Below are positions 1 through 5,757 of a stretch of 5,757 nt of DNA, piece by piece. Below the pieces are notes generated by a model. The model was not told the origin of the DNA. It did not search any database and saw only the letters and a program-made list of their open reading frames with translations. Each line of letters begins with the position of its first letter. Position 1 is the first letter of the stretch. This DNA comes from Candidatus Moranbacteria bacterium UBA1302 (lineage in GTDB: Bacteria > Patescibacteriota > Minisyncoccia > Moranbacterales > UBA1568). A program made the translations under genes and the position numbers. Location: positions 1 to 5,757 of the forward strand of contig DBUA01000042.1 in NCBI GenBank assembly GCA_002307715.1, written 5' to 3'.

Positions 1-19
1 AGCGAAACCATATCATACC

Positions 20-538
20 CTAAGAAAAAAAACAAATGCGGGACATAAACCCGGCACGTTGCATAGAACCCGCCAAAATCTTGTATGCGACTTCGATAAT
101 CTCGTATTTCATGACGCCGGCTGGAGCAGCGAACTCAATCTTATCGCCTTTCTTCTTGCCCATAAATTCCTGCCCAAGCGGAGACTCGTTGGAAATCTTT
201 CCCTGTGCTGGATCAACTTCGTTCGAACCGACGATTTCAAAACGCATCACTTTTCCAGCCACCTTAACGCTCAGTACGGAACCGATGCCAACATGGGATG
301 TGCTCCGACTTTTTGTCGCGACGACAGAATCTTTCAGCATGCCTTCCAATTCTGCGATACGCGTCTCATTCTCATCTTGACGATGCTTCGCCTCACTATA
401 TTCGGCATTCTCCGAAAGATCGCCTTGCTCCTTAGCTTCTTTGATTGCTGCTGCAATCTCCTGGCGGATCCTGGTCTTCCGATCCTCAAGCTCTACCTGT
501 AATTTTTTCAAACCTTCTTCAGTAAAAATTCTCGGCAT
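20..538 (-). CDS. greA: Transcription elongation factor GreA
   Basis: GreA enters the secondary channel of RNA polymerase and stimulates cleavage of backtracked RNA, freeing stalled complexes. From the ATG at 538 there are 172 residues, and MPRIFTEEGLKKLQ aligns with the usual family start. Seen: an N-terminal coiled coil (about 7-75) whose tip carries GDLSENAEY (39-47) with the acidic pair D40 and E43 needed for cleavage, and a C-terminal FKBP-like domain with FEIVGSNEVDP (100-110), GKISNESPLGQEFMGKKKGD (113-132) and YEIIEVAY (145-152). GreA normally ends at about that point (158 residues in E. coli). Here about 20 extra residues follow, rich in Met, Arg, Phe and Ser, and their codons form a terminator hairpin and T-run. 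The frame opens upstream to a TTG at 664, but that region holds the promoter and leader hairpin. An AAGAAAGGA Shine-Dalgarno-like sequence (569-561) lies 22 bases from the ATG, too far for normal use. Confidence 0.95.
   Translation of the reverse strand: MPRIFTEEGLKKLQVELEDRKTRIRQEIAAAIKEAKEQGDLSENAEYSEAKHRQDENETRIAELEGMLKDSVVATKSRSTSHVGIGSVLSVKVAGKVMRFEIVGSNEVDPAQGKISNESPLGQEFMGKKKGDKIEFAAPAGVMKYEIIEVAYKILAGSMQRAGFMSRICFFS
25..56 (-). terminator. Intrinsic terminator inside the 3' end of greA
   Basis: The minus strand reads TGC-C-GGG, loop TTTATGT, CCC-GCA, then TTT-G-TTTTTTTT. The stem has six base pairs, five of them G-C, with one bulged C; the T-run spans 36-25 with a single G. This is the strongest terminator in the window. 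It is wholly inside the greA reading frame, where the T-run encodes the final Phe-Phe, and the stop codon TAG (22-20) comes after it. Confidence 0.7.
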
Positions 539-584
539 ATGTTTCGTATGTGATTTATTGTCCTTTCTTGGCCTCTGGACATTG

Positions 585-616
585 AAAACAAAAACTTCTT
601 TCCATAACGGAAGAAG
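585..616 (-). terminator. Terminator-like hairpin in the greA leader (possible attenuator)
   Basis: The minus strand reads CTTCTTCC, loop GTTAT, GGAAAGAAG, then TTTTTGTTTT. The stem is eight base pairs with one bulged A, and the T-rich tract (594-585) is clear. It lies downstream of the greA promoter and upstream of the start codon, so transcripts from that promoter could end here as RNAs of about 45 bases. It could also stop readthrough from mrdA. No competing antiterminator fold was obvious by eye. The stem is only half G-C, so termination may be partial. Confidence 0.5.
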
Positions 617-636
617 AGCGCCTATAAAGCCACTCA

Positions 637-664
637 ATAGTACCAAACTATGCGAAATTGTCAA
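637..664 (-). promoter_or_regulatory. Promoter for greA (sigma-70 type)
   Basis: A perfect -35 hexamer TTGACA (664-659) is followed after 16 bases by TACTAT (642-637), four of six to the -10 consensus. The expected transcription start is near 631-630, leaving an untranslated leader of about 90 bases ahead of the greA ATG. It lies in the non-coding gap after mrdA, so greA can be expressed apart from the cell-shape genes. The TTG of the -35 box is also the most upstream in-frame start codon of the greA frame, which argues against using that codon. Confidence 0.65.
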
Positions 665-677
665 TCAGATATTCCAT

Positions 678-691
678 GGCTTGGAAAAGCC
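678..691 (-). other. Hairpin immediately after the mrdA stop codon
   Basis: The minus strand reads GGCTT-TTCC-AAGCC directly after TAA: a perfect 5-base-pair stem with a 4-base loop. No T-run follows, so it should not terminate by itself. It may protect the 3' end of the mre-mrdA mRNA. The T-tract hairpin at 616-585 is the more likely stop for readthrough transcripts. Confidence 0.3.
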
Positions 692-2599
692 TTATTTTTC
701 ATCTTCTTGCTCGCTGTTTGTTTCGCGCGAAAAATACCATTCATAGACTTCTTTCGCAACCGGTACCGTATTATATCCTTCGCTGCCCTGCCCTTCCACA
801 AGAACAATCAACGCAAGCTCGGGATGCTCATATGGAGCGAACGAGACAAACCACCCATGTGTCTTTCCATCAGATCCGAATTGGGCTGTTCCTGTCTTAC
901 CGGCCGTTTCAATCGAAAGAGTCTTAAGCGATTGCGCAGTTCCGCTCGTTACTGTCTGGCGCATGCCTTCACGAACAACTTCAAGTATTCCGCTATCGAT
1001 AAAATCTTTTCGTATCACTTGAACCGGAATCGGTGAGACCTTCCCATCGGCAGAACGAATCTGTCCGACGATATGCGGCACATACAACGTACCGCCATTC
1101 GCTATTGCTGCGACCGCATTGACAATCTGAAGCGGTGTCGCTGTCACGAATCCTTGTCCAATCGAAGCATGGTAATCGTCGCCGACATACCAGCGTTCAC
1201 CAAGCTTTTCTTTTTTCCAAGCCGTATCAGGAATGAATCCGTCCGCTTCGCTCGGAAGGTCAATGCCAGTCTTATCGCCATAGCCGAACAGATTATCGTA
1301 TTTCTTCATACGATCCATGCCAAGTCCCGCGATATTGCCATATCCGCCACCGACAGTATAGAAAAAAATGTCATTGCTTTCCGCTATCGCTGCCCGCACA
1401 TCGCTCGGACCATGTGTTGTCCAGTCATGAAAACTGGCTTGGCCGATACGAAGAACACCACCCATACCATTTATGATAGTCGAAGGCGTAATGACTCCTT
1501 CGGCAAGAGCAGCCGCTGCAATTACCGGCTTGATCGTGGATCCCGGAGGATATTCACCCGAAACGGCCCGATCAAAAAGCGGCTGAGACGGGTCCGTCAT
1601 CAGCTTCTGGTAATCGACAGCGGAAATGCCTTCAGCGAACAGATTATTATCGAAGCTTGGCAAACTCACCAGAGCTCGTACAGCACCATCACGCGGATCA
1701 AGCGCGATAGCTGCGGCACGTTCCAATCCGTTCTTTTCAAGAATAGCCTGAAGCGCATCAAATACCTTTTTCTGAAGATCAGCATCAATATTCAGGATAA
1801 TATCATTTCCCGGTTTCGGATTGATTGTTCCGAGTTCTTTCTGGACTTGACCGAGAGCATCCACTTCTACTTGCCTGAATCCGTGCGTCCCGCGAAGAGT
1901 ATCCTCATAACCCTTCTCCACTCCCTGCTTACCGATAGAATCCGTCAAGAGATAATCCGGATGACTAAGAAGCTCATCTTTCCTAATCTTACCTTCATAA
2001 CCAAGCACATGTGAAAAAATGAGACTATCAGCATAATTTCGATGTGTCGTCTTATAGAGACTGAGTCCAGGCAACTCCTTGCTCTGACTTAAAAAAAGCA
2101 ACATCTCATTTTGGGTCACTCGCTCTTTCAATGGCACTGGGACAATGGAATGACGATCGATCTTATCGAAGATTGCCGCCATGTCATCATCATTGATGCT
2201 CAACAACGTACGAATAAGCCGCTTCTCTTCATCAAGCGCTCCCTGATCTTCAGGAAGATCCGCTGGCGTAACGACAATATCCATGCTAGGAACATTCGTT
2301 ACCAGACGCTTACCGAACCGATCATAAATGATACCACGTGGAGCCGGCATCACTATCTGCCTCAAACTGTTCCGTTCAGCCGCTTCCTGGTATTGCTGTC
2401 CTTTGATGACATTGAGATACACCAATCGAAAACCGAGCACCATGAAAGATGCGAGCATGCCGAAAAAGAAAAATCGGGCTACGGAACGGGTAAGCGGCCA
2501 TTCGATACGCGCTGCATCGCGTTCTGTGATAGTCAAGACAGCATCATCGATTTCCATGCTGCCATTCTTATATGTATTCTTACGTACGAAAAGACGCAT
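692..2599 (-). CDS. mrdA: Penicillin-binding protein 2 (elongasome peptidoglycan transpeptidase)
   Basis: Class B penicillin-binding protein that cross-links peptidoglycan during side-wall growth, partnered by RodA and activated by MreC. From the ATG at 2599 it has 635 residues, close to E. coli PBP2 (633). Order: short cytoplasmic tail; one membrane helix (about 39-62, RSVARFFFFGMLASFMVLGF); dimerisation/pedestal region with APRGIIYDRFGKRLV (86-100) and IGKQGVEKGYEDTLRG (222-237); then the transpeptidase domain. All three catalytic motifs are intact: STIK (354-357, nucleophile Ser codon at 1540-1538), SND (408-410) and KTG (568-570). The C-terminus is acidic (EQEDEK). Starts: an in-frame TTG at 2611 has a weak GGA six bases upstream, and an ATG at 2557 would give 621 residues; I prefer 2599 but none is decisive. 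RodA, which often follows mrdA, does not; greA comes next after a 153-base gap. Confidence 0.97.
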   Translation of the reverse strand: MRLFVRKNTYKNGSMEIDDAVLTITERDAARIEWPLTRSVARFFFFGMLASFMVLGFRLVYLNVIKGQQYQEAAERNSLRQIVMPAPRGIIYDRFGKRLVTNVPSMDIVVTPADLPEDQGALDEEKRLIRTLLSINDDDMAAIFDKIDRHSIVPVPLKERVTQNEMLLFLSQSKELPGLSLYKTTHRNYADSLIFSHVLGYEGKIRKDELLSHPDYLLTDSIGKQGVEKGYEDTLRGTHGFRQVEVDALGQVQKELGTINPKPGNDIILNIDADLQKKVFDALQAILEKNGLERAAAIALDPRDGAVRALVSLPSFDNNLFAEGISAVDYQKLMTDPSQPLFDRAVSGEYPPGSTIKPVIAAAALAEGVITPSTIINGMGGVLRIGQASFHDWTTHGPSDVRAAIAESNDIFFYTVGGGYGNIAGLGMDRMKKYDNLFGYGDKTGIDLPSEADGFIPDTAWKKEKLGERWYVGDDYHASIGQGFVTATPLQIVNAVAAIANGGTLYVPHIVGQIRSADGKVSPIPVQVIRKDFIDSGILEVVREGMRQTVTSGTAQSLKTLSIETAGKTGTAQFGSDGKTHGWFVSFAPYEHPELALIVLVEGQGSEGYNTVPVAKEVYEWYFSRETNSEQEDEK

Positions 2600-2617
2600 A
2601 ATATGAGACAAGCCGGT

Positions 2618-2632
2618 TCCGTATACGACGGA
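2618..2632 (-). other. Small hairpin in the mreD-mrdA gap
   Basis: The minus strand reads TCCGT-CGTAT-ACGGA, a perfect 5-base-pair stem with a 5-base loop that starts 3 bases after the mreD stop. The 3' arm includes the GGA that would be the only Shine-Dalgarno-like match for the alternative TTG start of mrdA at 2611. It could damp mrdA translation, but a stem this short is weak evidence. Confidence 0.2.
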
Positions 2633-2635
2633 TGC

Positions 2636-3184
2636 TTATCGGACATTTAAAAATTGCTGCTGCGATATCCGGACGATATAATTCTCAAAACGCCGCATCA
2701 ATGGATACGCTACAATAAACAACACACTGGATATCACAACAATCCTCATAATCGGAATCCCCACAAACAAACTGGAAAAACCACCTGTCCGGAATACGTA
2801 TACCCCGGTATCTCCTGCCAAGAACGCAATGAGAAAAATACGACAAACAAGCGCGGCGCCGGCAGCGACAACCGCATAGAGGAAGATTCCATTTCCTCGC
2901 TCTTCAATCAACAATCGTCTCGAGAGAAAACTCACCCCGTATGCTAAAACGATTGAGAAGACTGAGAAGATGCCGACCGATCCCGATACGACAATCTCAT
3001 ACAAGACCGAAAGCGGTACCGTCATCCAAAGCGCTCTCGGGAATCCCTGCACAAGCGTCCAAACAACGGTACAAACGACAATACCGATCGGAACGGCCAG
3101 CTGTGGAAAAAGGATATCCAAAAAAGAAAGCTGGAAAAAGATTACGATAAGAAGGAGAAGGAATCGGATCAATAAGGTCTTCAT
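2636..3184 (-). CDS. mreD: Rod shape-determining protein MreD
   Basis: Polytopic inner-membrane partner of MreC in the elongasome. It has 182 residues, within the family's usual 160-180 or slightly more, and is almost wholly hydrophobic. By eye there are five or six membrane spans: about 5-25, 30-50 (possibly continuing to 62), 65-88, 99-123 and 139-162. Basic residues such as RR at 89-90 and RRF at 164-166 mark cytoplasmic loops. MreD sequences are poorly conserved, so the call leans on the hydrophobic pattern and on its place between mreC and mrdA, which is the classic order. The ATG overlaps the mreC stop (ATGA), and no separate Shine-Dalgarno is visible, so it is probably translated by coupling with mreC. 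It ends in TAA, 36 bases before the mrdA ATG. Confidence 0.92.
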   Translation of the reverse strand: MKTLLIRFLLLLIVIFFQLSFLDILFPQLAVPIGIVVCTVVWTLVQGFPRALWMTVPLSVLYEIVVSGSVGIFSVFSIVLAYGVSFLSRRLLIEERGNGIFLYAVVAAGAALVCRIFLIAFLAGDTGVYVFRTGGFSSLFVGIPIMRIVVISSVLFIVAYPLMRRFENYIVRISQQQFLNVR

Positions 3185-4002
3185 GGCATTCGCGTATTGG
3201 TGATGACAAAAACGTAACGCAATCGATCGATCTCTATCGGAGATACGAGCGAAGCTTGCTGGAACAAGCGATCTTCCGAAAAACGCGGCTCCTGAATCGT
3301 TCCGATCAAAAGGCCTTTCGGAAAAACGCCCCCCAACCCTGACGTGACGACAGAATCGCCTTCTTTCAGGACATCCGTCTGAAGCACCATATCGAACAGC
3401 AATCCGAGACCGTGCTCACCTTTCACGATTCCTGAAGCTTCTGTTCCGGTTTCTGATCCATTGACAATGCTCTCTGGATTGGAAAGCAGCATAACACGCG
3501 AACTTGATGCTGATACATCAGAAACACGCCCGACCAATATTCCAGCATCAACGATAACCGGCATACCGGATACGATTCCCTGAAGCGCTCCTTGATCAAT
3601 CGAAAGCCAATTACCAAGTCCTCCCGCATCACGTCCAATAACGCTTGCCGCCTTAAGTTCATACTGTTCCCTCGGCAAAAGACCGAGTTCGGATCGAAGT
3701 TCTTCATTTTCTTTTCCGATATCGATCAATCGCGCATTCTCCGCTGAAAGCCGCAGACGCTCCTTCTCAAGACGCTCATTCTCATTCTTCAGATTTCCTA
3801 TCGAAGAGAAGAAACGGAACGTATCAGCCGTTTCAAAAGCTGCTACTGAAAATGCTTTCTCAAATGGAAAAGCAACCAGAAGAATCGACTTCCGTATCGG
3901 ATCAGTCAACGGCCTCGGCAACCAAAATACGGATGCTATTACGACTACTGATACTACCAGAGCCGTAAAAAACTTTGTCCGTAGAAATCTTTTCTGTGTC
4001 AT
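3181..4002 (-). CDS. mreC: Rod shape-determining protein MreC
   Basis: Bitopic membrane protein on the outer face of the cytoplasmic membrane that binds PBP2 and activates it within the elongasome. Its length of 273 residues is normal for the family. Seen: a basic N-terminus (residues 1-10), one membrane helix (about 11-28, FFTALVVSVVVIASVFWL), a charged heptad-like coiled coil (about 68-108, rich in E, R, L and N) and the C-terminal beta-barrel region. The latter holds the family signatures VIGRDAGGLGNWLSIDQG (121-138) and VVTSGLGGVFPKGLLIGTI (218-236). The coiled coil is the known dimerisation segment. The ATG at 4002 is the only plausible start for this topology, yet no Shine-Dalgarno lies upstream of it. 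The stop codon overlaps the mreD start as ATGA, which suggests coupled translation. Confidence 0.96.
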   Translation of the reverse strand: MTQKRFLRTKFFTALVVSVVVIASVFWLPRPLTDPIRKSILLVAFPFEKAFSVAAFETADTFRFFSSIGNLKNENERLEKERLRLSAENARLIDIGKENEELRSELGLLPREQYELKAASVIGRDAGGLGNWLSIDQGALQGIVSGMPVIVDAGILVGRVSDVSASSSRVMLLSNPESIVNGSETGTEASGIVKGEHGLGLLFDMVLQTDVLKEGDSVVTSGLGGVFPKGLLIGTIQEPRFSEDRLFQQASLVSPIEIDRLRYVFVITNTRMP

Positions 4003-4006
4003 GGAT

Positions 4007-4031
4007 ACTATGCAATCAAACTACGCAATCA
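4007..4031. repeat. Tandem 13-base direct repeat between mreB and mreC
   Basis: Two 12-base units, ACTATGCAATCA (4007-4018) and ACTACGCAATCA (4020-4031) on the plus strand, are identical at 11 positions and offset by 13. They fill most of the 31-base gap between the mreB stop and the mreC ATG. They may be a slippage duplication or a paired binding site. I see no promoter or Shine-Dalgarno in the gap. Confidence 0.6.
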
Positions 4032-4033
4032 TA

Positions 4034-5128
4034 TCAGCCAAGCGCTCGGCCCTGCTCCTCTTCAATCAGCACTTCGCGAAGACGATCCATATCATCCAAT
4101 ACGATACCAGTACCTCGCACCACAGCCGTTAAAGGATCTTCCATTGTCCGAACCGGAATCCCGGTCTGGGTAGCGATAAGCCGGTCCAGACCACGGATCA
4201 AACTACCGCCGCCGGCAAGTATGATACCGTGCTGCATAATATCCGACAGAAGCTCCGGAGGGGTTTCCTCAACAATCGTTTTGATATTATTCACTATGAT
4301 ACGTATGGAACGCGACAGCGCCTCACGAATATGCTCATCATTGATAATGACTTCTTTCGGCAATCCTGAAACAAGATCCCGGCCACGCATCGGAAATGTC
4401 AGCCGCTCACGCTGAACATAGGCATTGCCGATAGCGATTTTCGCCTCCTCGGCAGTCCGCTCACCAATCAAGATATTGAATTCATCACGGCTATACCGGA
4501 CAATATCCTCATTCATCTCATCGCCAGCGACGCGCAAACTGCGCGAAATGACAACGCCTCCAAGCGATATGACAGCAATCTCGGTCGTTCCTCCTCCGAT
4601 ATCGACCACCATATTCCCGGCCGCATCAACAACGGGCAAGCGAGCACCAATAGCTGCAGCCATCGGTTCATCGATAAGAAAAACCTGTCGGGCCCCCGCA
4701 CTGAGACCAGCTTCAATCACAGCGCGTTTCTCCACTTCGGTTACGCCAGAAGGAATGCCGATAAGCACTCGAGGACGTCTCAGAAAAGCGAATCCGTCCC
4801 TATTTACACGACTGATGAAATAACGGAGCATCTGCTGTGTGATTTCAAAATCGCTGACTACCCCGTCAACCAACGGTCTGGTCGCCACGATATGTCCAGG
4901 AGTCCGCCCGACCATTTTTTTAGCTTCACGGCCGATAGCAAGAATCTGCCCGGTACGCTGATTCACTGCTACTACCGATGGCTCATTGATCATGATGCCT
5001 TTGCCACGTACATATACAAGCGTATTGGCCGTTCCGAGATCTATACCGATATCCTGTGAAAGATGGCCAAAAAAACGCTCTATGAAGCTTTTTTGAATAT
5101 CAGCAAACAACCGTTCAATGCCGTTCAT
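4034..5128 (-). CDS. mreB: Rod shape-determining protein MreB (bacterial actin)
   Basis: Actin-fold ATPase that forms membrane-bound filaments under the cell envelope and steers the elongasome (MreC, MreD, RodA, PBP2). The chosen ATG at 5128 gives 364 residues, against about 335-350 for the family. Motifs seen: phosphate-1 loop DIGIDLGTANT (26-36), IDEPMAAAIGA (152-162), phosphate-2 DIGGGTTE (176-183) and the adenosine motif LAGGGSLIRG (304-313). ERPLVDGV-type and GRTPGHIVATRP segments also match MreB rather than FtsA or DnaK. The start is uncertain: in-frame ATGs also occur at 5143, 5164 and 5200 and a TTG at 5218, all adding sequence with no family counterpart. Even the shortest form carries about 25 residues before the first motif, roughly double the usual, predicted by eye to be an amphipathic helix (IERLFADIQKSFIERFF) that could bind membrane. 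No well-placed Shine-Dalgarno supports any of them. mreC follows after 31 bases. Confidence 0.96.
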   Translation of the reverse strand: MNGIERLFADIQKSFIERFFGHLSQDIGIDLGTANTLVYVRGKGIMINEPSVVAVNQRTGQILAIGREAKKMVGRTPGHIVATRPLVDGVVSDFEITQQMLRYFISRVNRDGFAFLRRPRVLIGIPSGVTEVEKRAVIEAGLSAGARQVFLIDEPMAAAIGARLPVVDAAGNMVVDIGGGTTEIAVISLGGVVISRSLRVAGDEMNEDIVRYSRDEFNILIGERTAEEAKIAIGNAYVQRERLTFPMRGRDLVSGLPKEVIINDEHIREALSRSIRIIVNNIKTIVEETPPELLSDIMQHGIILAGGGSLIRGLDRLIATQTGIPVRTMEDPLTAVVRGTGIVLDDMDRLREVLIEEEQGRALG

Positions 5129-5180
5129 ATCGCAAAAATCCATGAAAAATGGGGTACGCCTCATTGTATCCCATTTCTCA

Positions 5181-5209
5181 AAAATATTCCACCCCTCCAT
5201 AATCCTCAA
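5181..5209 (-). promoter_or_regulatory. Possible promoter for the mre genes
   Basis: TTGAGG (5209-5204) and TATTTT (5186-5181) are separated by 17 bases, each matching the sigma-70 consensus at four of six positions. Transcription would begin near 5174, just ahead of the likely MreB start. A second -10-like TACAAT at 5168-5163 has no good -35. The aspS-mreB gap is the only place ahead of mreB where an own promoter could sit outside coding sequence, but the match is modest and readthrough from aspS is just as possible. Confidence 0.3.
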
Positions 5210-5215
5210 GAGGAT
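5202..5215. repeat. Perfect inverted repeat between aspS and mreB
   Basis: On the minus strand this reads ATCCTC-TT-GAGGAT, a perfect 6+6 palindrome with a 2-base centre, extendable by one G-T and one T-A pair. It begins 7 bases after the aspS stop codon. In RNA it would be a small hairpin capped by CUUG. No T-run follows, so it is not an intrinsic terminator. It overlaps the TTGAGG hexamer of the possible mreB promoter, so an operator is one reading and a small 3' hairpin on aspS mRNA is another. Short palindromes also occur by chance. Confidence 0.4.
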
Positions 5216-5221
5216 CAAATC

Positions 5222-5757
5222 TCATTGATCATCATTCTTACGCGGTAGGATACGGATACCCAATTCAGCAAGCTGTTCGGATGCGATATTCGCAGGAGCC
5301 TCCATCATCAGATCCCGTCCCTCACCAGTTTTCGCGAAAGCGATGACTTCACGGATATTCGGTTCATTCTGAAGCAACATCATCAAGCGATCAAACCCGA
5401 ATGCCAATCCTCCATGCGGAGGCGTGCCGGATGCAAGAGCTCGGAGCATGTGTCCGAAATTTCGTTCGATGCGCTCATCGTCATATCCCATAATTTGAAA
5501 AACTCGACGAAGTGCCTCCGGGTTATGATTACGGATACCGCCCCCGCCAATCTCATAACCGTTGAGCACCATGTCGTACTGGGCAGCGATAATATCGCCG
5601 ACATTCCGTTTTTCTAGCAAGTCATCGCCATATTCCGGTTTCGGAGCAGAAAAAGGATTATGCGTGAAAGTCCAGCCGCCACGATCATCCGGTTCAAAAA
5701 ACGGAAAATCGATAACCCAGCAAAACGCCAAGAGATTCGGATCATTCTTATCCGTTC
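5222..5757 (-). CDS. aspS: Aspartyl-tRNA synthetase, C-terminal part (5' end beyond window)
   Basis: Class II aminoacyl-tRNA synthetase that attaches aspartate to tRNA-Asp in the cytoplasm. The visible part is 177 complete codons ending in TGA, and the frame stays open to the window edge, so the N-terminal anticodon-binding domain, motifs 1 and 2 and most of the bacterial GAD insert lie outside. Seen here: the [11 protein letters not shown] segment (visible residues 11-21) that resumes the catalytic core, the HNPFSAP loop (32-38), [13 protein letters not shown] (about 65-77), and class II motif 3, [14 protein letters not shown] (about 116-128), whose Arg binds ATP. The C-terminal LAELGIRI is typical of bacterial AspRS. 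Slight departures from the common form are HN for HH in the loop and GGGGIRN for GGGSIRI. Whether the enzyme also charges tRNA-Asn cannot be judged without the N-terminal domain. It lies just upstream of mreB on the same strand and may share its transcript. Confidence 0.95.
   Translation of the reverse strand, partial: TDKNDPNLLAFCWVIDFPFFEPDDRGGWTFTHNPFSAPKPEYGDDLLEKRNVGDIIAAQYDMVLNGYEIGGGGIRNHNPEALRRVFQIMGYDDERIERNFGHMLRALASGTPPHGGLAFGFDRLMMLLQNEPNIREVIAFAKTGEGRDLMMEAPANIASEQLAELGIRILPRKNDDQ

Noticed and set aside
59..502. A 147-codon open frame on the plus strand opposite greA
   Set aside because: It is the complement of the GreA coding region, with no family signature and no start signal.
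539..664. Extending greA to the in-frame TTG at 664
   Set aside because: The added 42 codons contain the promoter hexamers and the leader hairpin and have no GreA counterpart; the ATG at 538 matches the family start.
1073..2014. A 313-codon open frame on the plus strand opposite mrdA
   Set aside because: It lies entirely antisense to the intact PBP2 gene. Its product is Arg/Ile/Ser-rich with no recognisable domain, as expected from the complement of a real coding frame.
4916..4922. Runs of seven A or T in coding sequence (here in mreB, also at the mreB 5' end and in mrdA) as slippage sites
   Set aside because: Each simply encodes conserved residues such as Lys-Lys or Phe-Phe in an intact frame, and no alternative product of interest follows.
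5163..5168. TACAAT as the -10 box of an mreB promoter
   Set aside because: Five of six match, but at 17 bases upstream only TGGAAT is found, a poor -35, and there is no extended -10 TG. It is kept only as a weak alternative.
5115..5174. A 19-codon upstream frame (ATG at 5174) overlapping the mreB start
   Set aside because: It has a GGAGGGG 17 bases upstream, too far, and no other sign of being translated. It fits chance in a short AT-rich gap.

Overview
The window carries a compact block of bacterial housekeeping genes, all on the minus strand. In transcription order (right to left) they are: the 3' part of aspS (aspartyl-tRNA synthetase), mreB, mreC, mreD, mrdA (penicillin-binding protein 2) and greA (transcript cleavage factor). 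Every protein-coding stretch on the plus strand is a shadow of one of these. I see no mobile element, CRISPR array, tRNA or rRNA.

Organism: TGA, TAA and TAG are all used as stops (TGA ends aspS, mreB and mreC), so the genetic code looks standard. Base composition is intermediate. The proteins read like those of Candidate Phyla Radiation/Patescibacteria (Parcubacteria-like) genomes, and the tight packing with poor Shine-Dalgarno matches fits that. This is an impression from remembered family sequences, not a search result, and I hold it at about 0.5. The presence of MreBCD and PBP2 implies a cell that elongates along its side wall.

Layout: aspS ends at 5222. A gap of about 93 bases holds a perfect short palindrome, a possible promoter and several competing mreB starts. 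mreB (to 4034) is separated from mreC (4002-3181) by 31 bases that contain a tandem 13-base repeat. mreC and mreD overlap by an ATGA. mreD (3184-2636) is followed after 36 bases by mrdA (about 2599-692). mrdA is followed by a 153-base gap and greA (538-20).

Function: MreB is the actin-like filament, MreC and MreD are its membrane partners, and PBP2 is the transpeptidase they control. Together they form the core of the elongasome (Rod complex). The glycosyltransferase partner RodA is not in the window. AspRS charges tRNA-Asp, and GreA rescues backtracked RNA polymerase; neither has a direct link to shape.

The most interesting part is greA. Upstream it has a good TTGACA / TACTAT promoter, then a terminator-like hairpin with a T-rich tract before the start codon, a layout like the E. 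coli greA leader that yields the short GraL RNAs. At its 3' end a second intrinsic terminator lies inside the reading frame, with its T-run ahead of the stop codon, so terminated transcripts may lack a stop.
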